Origin: Cellvibrionales bacterium UBA2511
GTDB lineage: Bacteria > Pseudomonadota > Gammaproteobacteria > Pseudomonadales > Porticoccaceae
Length of the DNA: 6,176 nt
Reading direction: 5' to 3'
Assembly: GCA_002341315.1 (NCBI GenBank)
Contig: DDNV01000093.1
Span: 43,494-49,669, forward strand
Shown here: piece by piece, positions 5,658 to 6,176 of the stretch
Position numbering within the stretch: the first letter of the stretch is position 1
Layout: each line of letters begins with the position of its first letter
Made by a program: the position numbers and the translations under genes
Notes under the pieces: generated by a model
Database searches by the model: none
What the model was told of the DNA's origin: nothing
What the model saw: only the letters and a program-made list of their open reading frames with translations

Positions 5658-5672
5658 ATGAAAAGCCCATGA
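5658..5672 (+). CDS. Possible 4-codon leader peptide overlapping narK start
   Basis: The only good ribosome site before narK, GGAG at 5651-5654, is 3 bases from an ATG at 5658 but 14 bases from the narK ATG at 5669. The upstream ATG opens a frame of four codons (M-K-S-P) ending in a TGA that shares ATGA with the narK start. This layout suits translational coupling by stop-restart. It may also be chance, with the ribosome reaching the second ATG directly despite the long spacing. Confidence 0.25.
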   Translation: MKSP

Positions 5673-6176
5673 CCACAGCCCAGTCACAAAACTGGCCACA
5701 TAAATGGTACAGCCTCGGTATCTGCACAACCGCTTTTGCCGCCCATTTTGCCGCCTGGACCCTGTTTGCGATTCTCGGTATGCAGATCAAAACTGACCTG
5801 GGTCTGAGCGAAACCGCCTTCGGACTGCTGGTGGCGGCACCGATTCTTACCGGTGCTCTGGCCCGGCTGATCAGCGGCGTGCTGGCGGAGCATTTTGGTG
5901 GTCGGCTGATATTTTTCGTGCAATCGCTGATTGTAGCGCTGGCGCTGTTCACCCTCCCCTACGCCAGGACCTTTGGGCAGTTTCTCTGTGTCGGCCTGGT
6001 ACTGGGTATCGCCGGAGGCACCTTTGCCACGGGTATCAGTCTGGTTTCCGGCTGGTTCCCGGCCTCACAACAAGGCACCGCCATGGGTATCTTCGGTGCC
6101 GGCAATGCCGGGGCCGCCATCACCAACCTGGTGGCACCGTTGATTATCCTCTCGTATGGTTGGCAGGCAGTACCCA
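5669..6176 (+). CDS. narK: NarK-type nitrate/nitrite transporter (3' partial)
   Basis: The first 169 residues of a major facilitator superfamily transporter of the nitrate/nitrite porter family; the frame is open to the window end. A short cytoplasmic N-terminus precedes membrane helices at about 16-40, 48-70, 78-98, 104-126 and 137-160. Family marks are LLVAAPILTGALARL (53-67), with Arg66 at the position of the substrate-binding Arg of E. coli NarK helix 2, the GIAGGTFATGISLVSGWFP stretch (113-131) and the nitrate signature GAGNAGAA (143-150). The APILTG-type second helix favours the NarK1 (type I, proton-coupled nitrate uptake) group over the NarK2 nitrate/nitrite exchanger, but half the protein is missing. 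ATG 5669 is chosen because an in-frame stop (5597-5599) and no other start codon lie upstream. The gene is divergent from narXL and probably under Anr/FNR and NarL control. A fused second NarK domain or narGHJI genes may follow outside the window. Confidence 0.92.
   Translation, partial: MTTAQSQNWPHKWYSLGICTTAFAAHFAAWTLFAILGMQIKTDLGLSETAFGLLVAAPILTGALARLISGVLAEHFGGRLIFFVQSLIVALALFTLPYARTFGQFLCVGLVLGIAGGTFATGISLVSGWFPASQQGTAMGIFGAGNAGAAITNLVAPLIILSYGWQAVP

Noticed and set aside
5542..5952. A 136-residue minus-strand open frame over the narK start and promoter
   Set aside because: It runs antisense to clear NarK sequence and over the Anr/FNR and NarL sites, and has no recognisable motif.
1..6176. 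CRISPR array, tRNA, rRNA, insertion sequence or phage genes
   Set aside because: No spaced repeat array, tRNA-like cloverleaf, transposase motif or terminal inverted repeats were seen on either strand.

Overview
The window looks like part of the nitrate-respiration (denitrification) region of a ubiquinone-using gammaproteobacterium, in the Pseudomonas/Marinobacter/Halomonas range. That placement is inferred from the gene set and protein similarity, not from a marker gene. All main genes are identified from recognisable family motifs. The first and last genes run off the window.

Layout: (1) bases 1-690, plus strand, the C-terminal three quarters of ubiV, a Fe-S protein of O2-independent ubiquinone synthesis. 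(2) 805-1965, plus strand, a complete cytochrome P450 with an unusual I-helix. (3) 2049-2291, plus strand, a small VF530-family protein. (4) 2288-2773, minus strand, ubiT, whose stop codon overlaps that of the VF530 gene tail to tail. (5) 2807-3463 and 3569-5440, minus strand, narL and narX, the response regulator and sensor kinase for nitrate/nitrite. The likely transcription order is narX-narL-ubiT. (6) 5441-5668, a divergent control region with an Anr/FNR-like box, a well placed -10 element and a NarL-type 7-2-7 inverted heptamer site. (7) 5669 to the end, plus strand, the N-terminal part of a NarK-type nitrate transporter.

How the parts fit together: NarX senses nitrate or nitrite in the periplasm and phosphorylates NarL. 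Together with an Anr/FNR-type oxygen sensor encoded elsewhere, NarL probably controls narK. Nitrate respiration without oxygen needs ubiquinone made without O2-dependent hydroxylases, which is the job of UbiT, UbiU and UbiV. Having ubiT directly behind narXL and ubiV at the other end of the block links signal, transport and quinone supply. ubiU is not in the window but is probably just upstream of base 1.

The part that does not fit is the P450 between ubiV and ubiT. P450s normally use O2, yet this one sits in a locus for O2-free life, and it lacks the usual I-helix acid before the conserved Thr. It is the best candidate here for undescribed biology, together with the VF530 protein.
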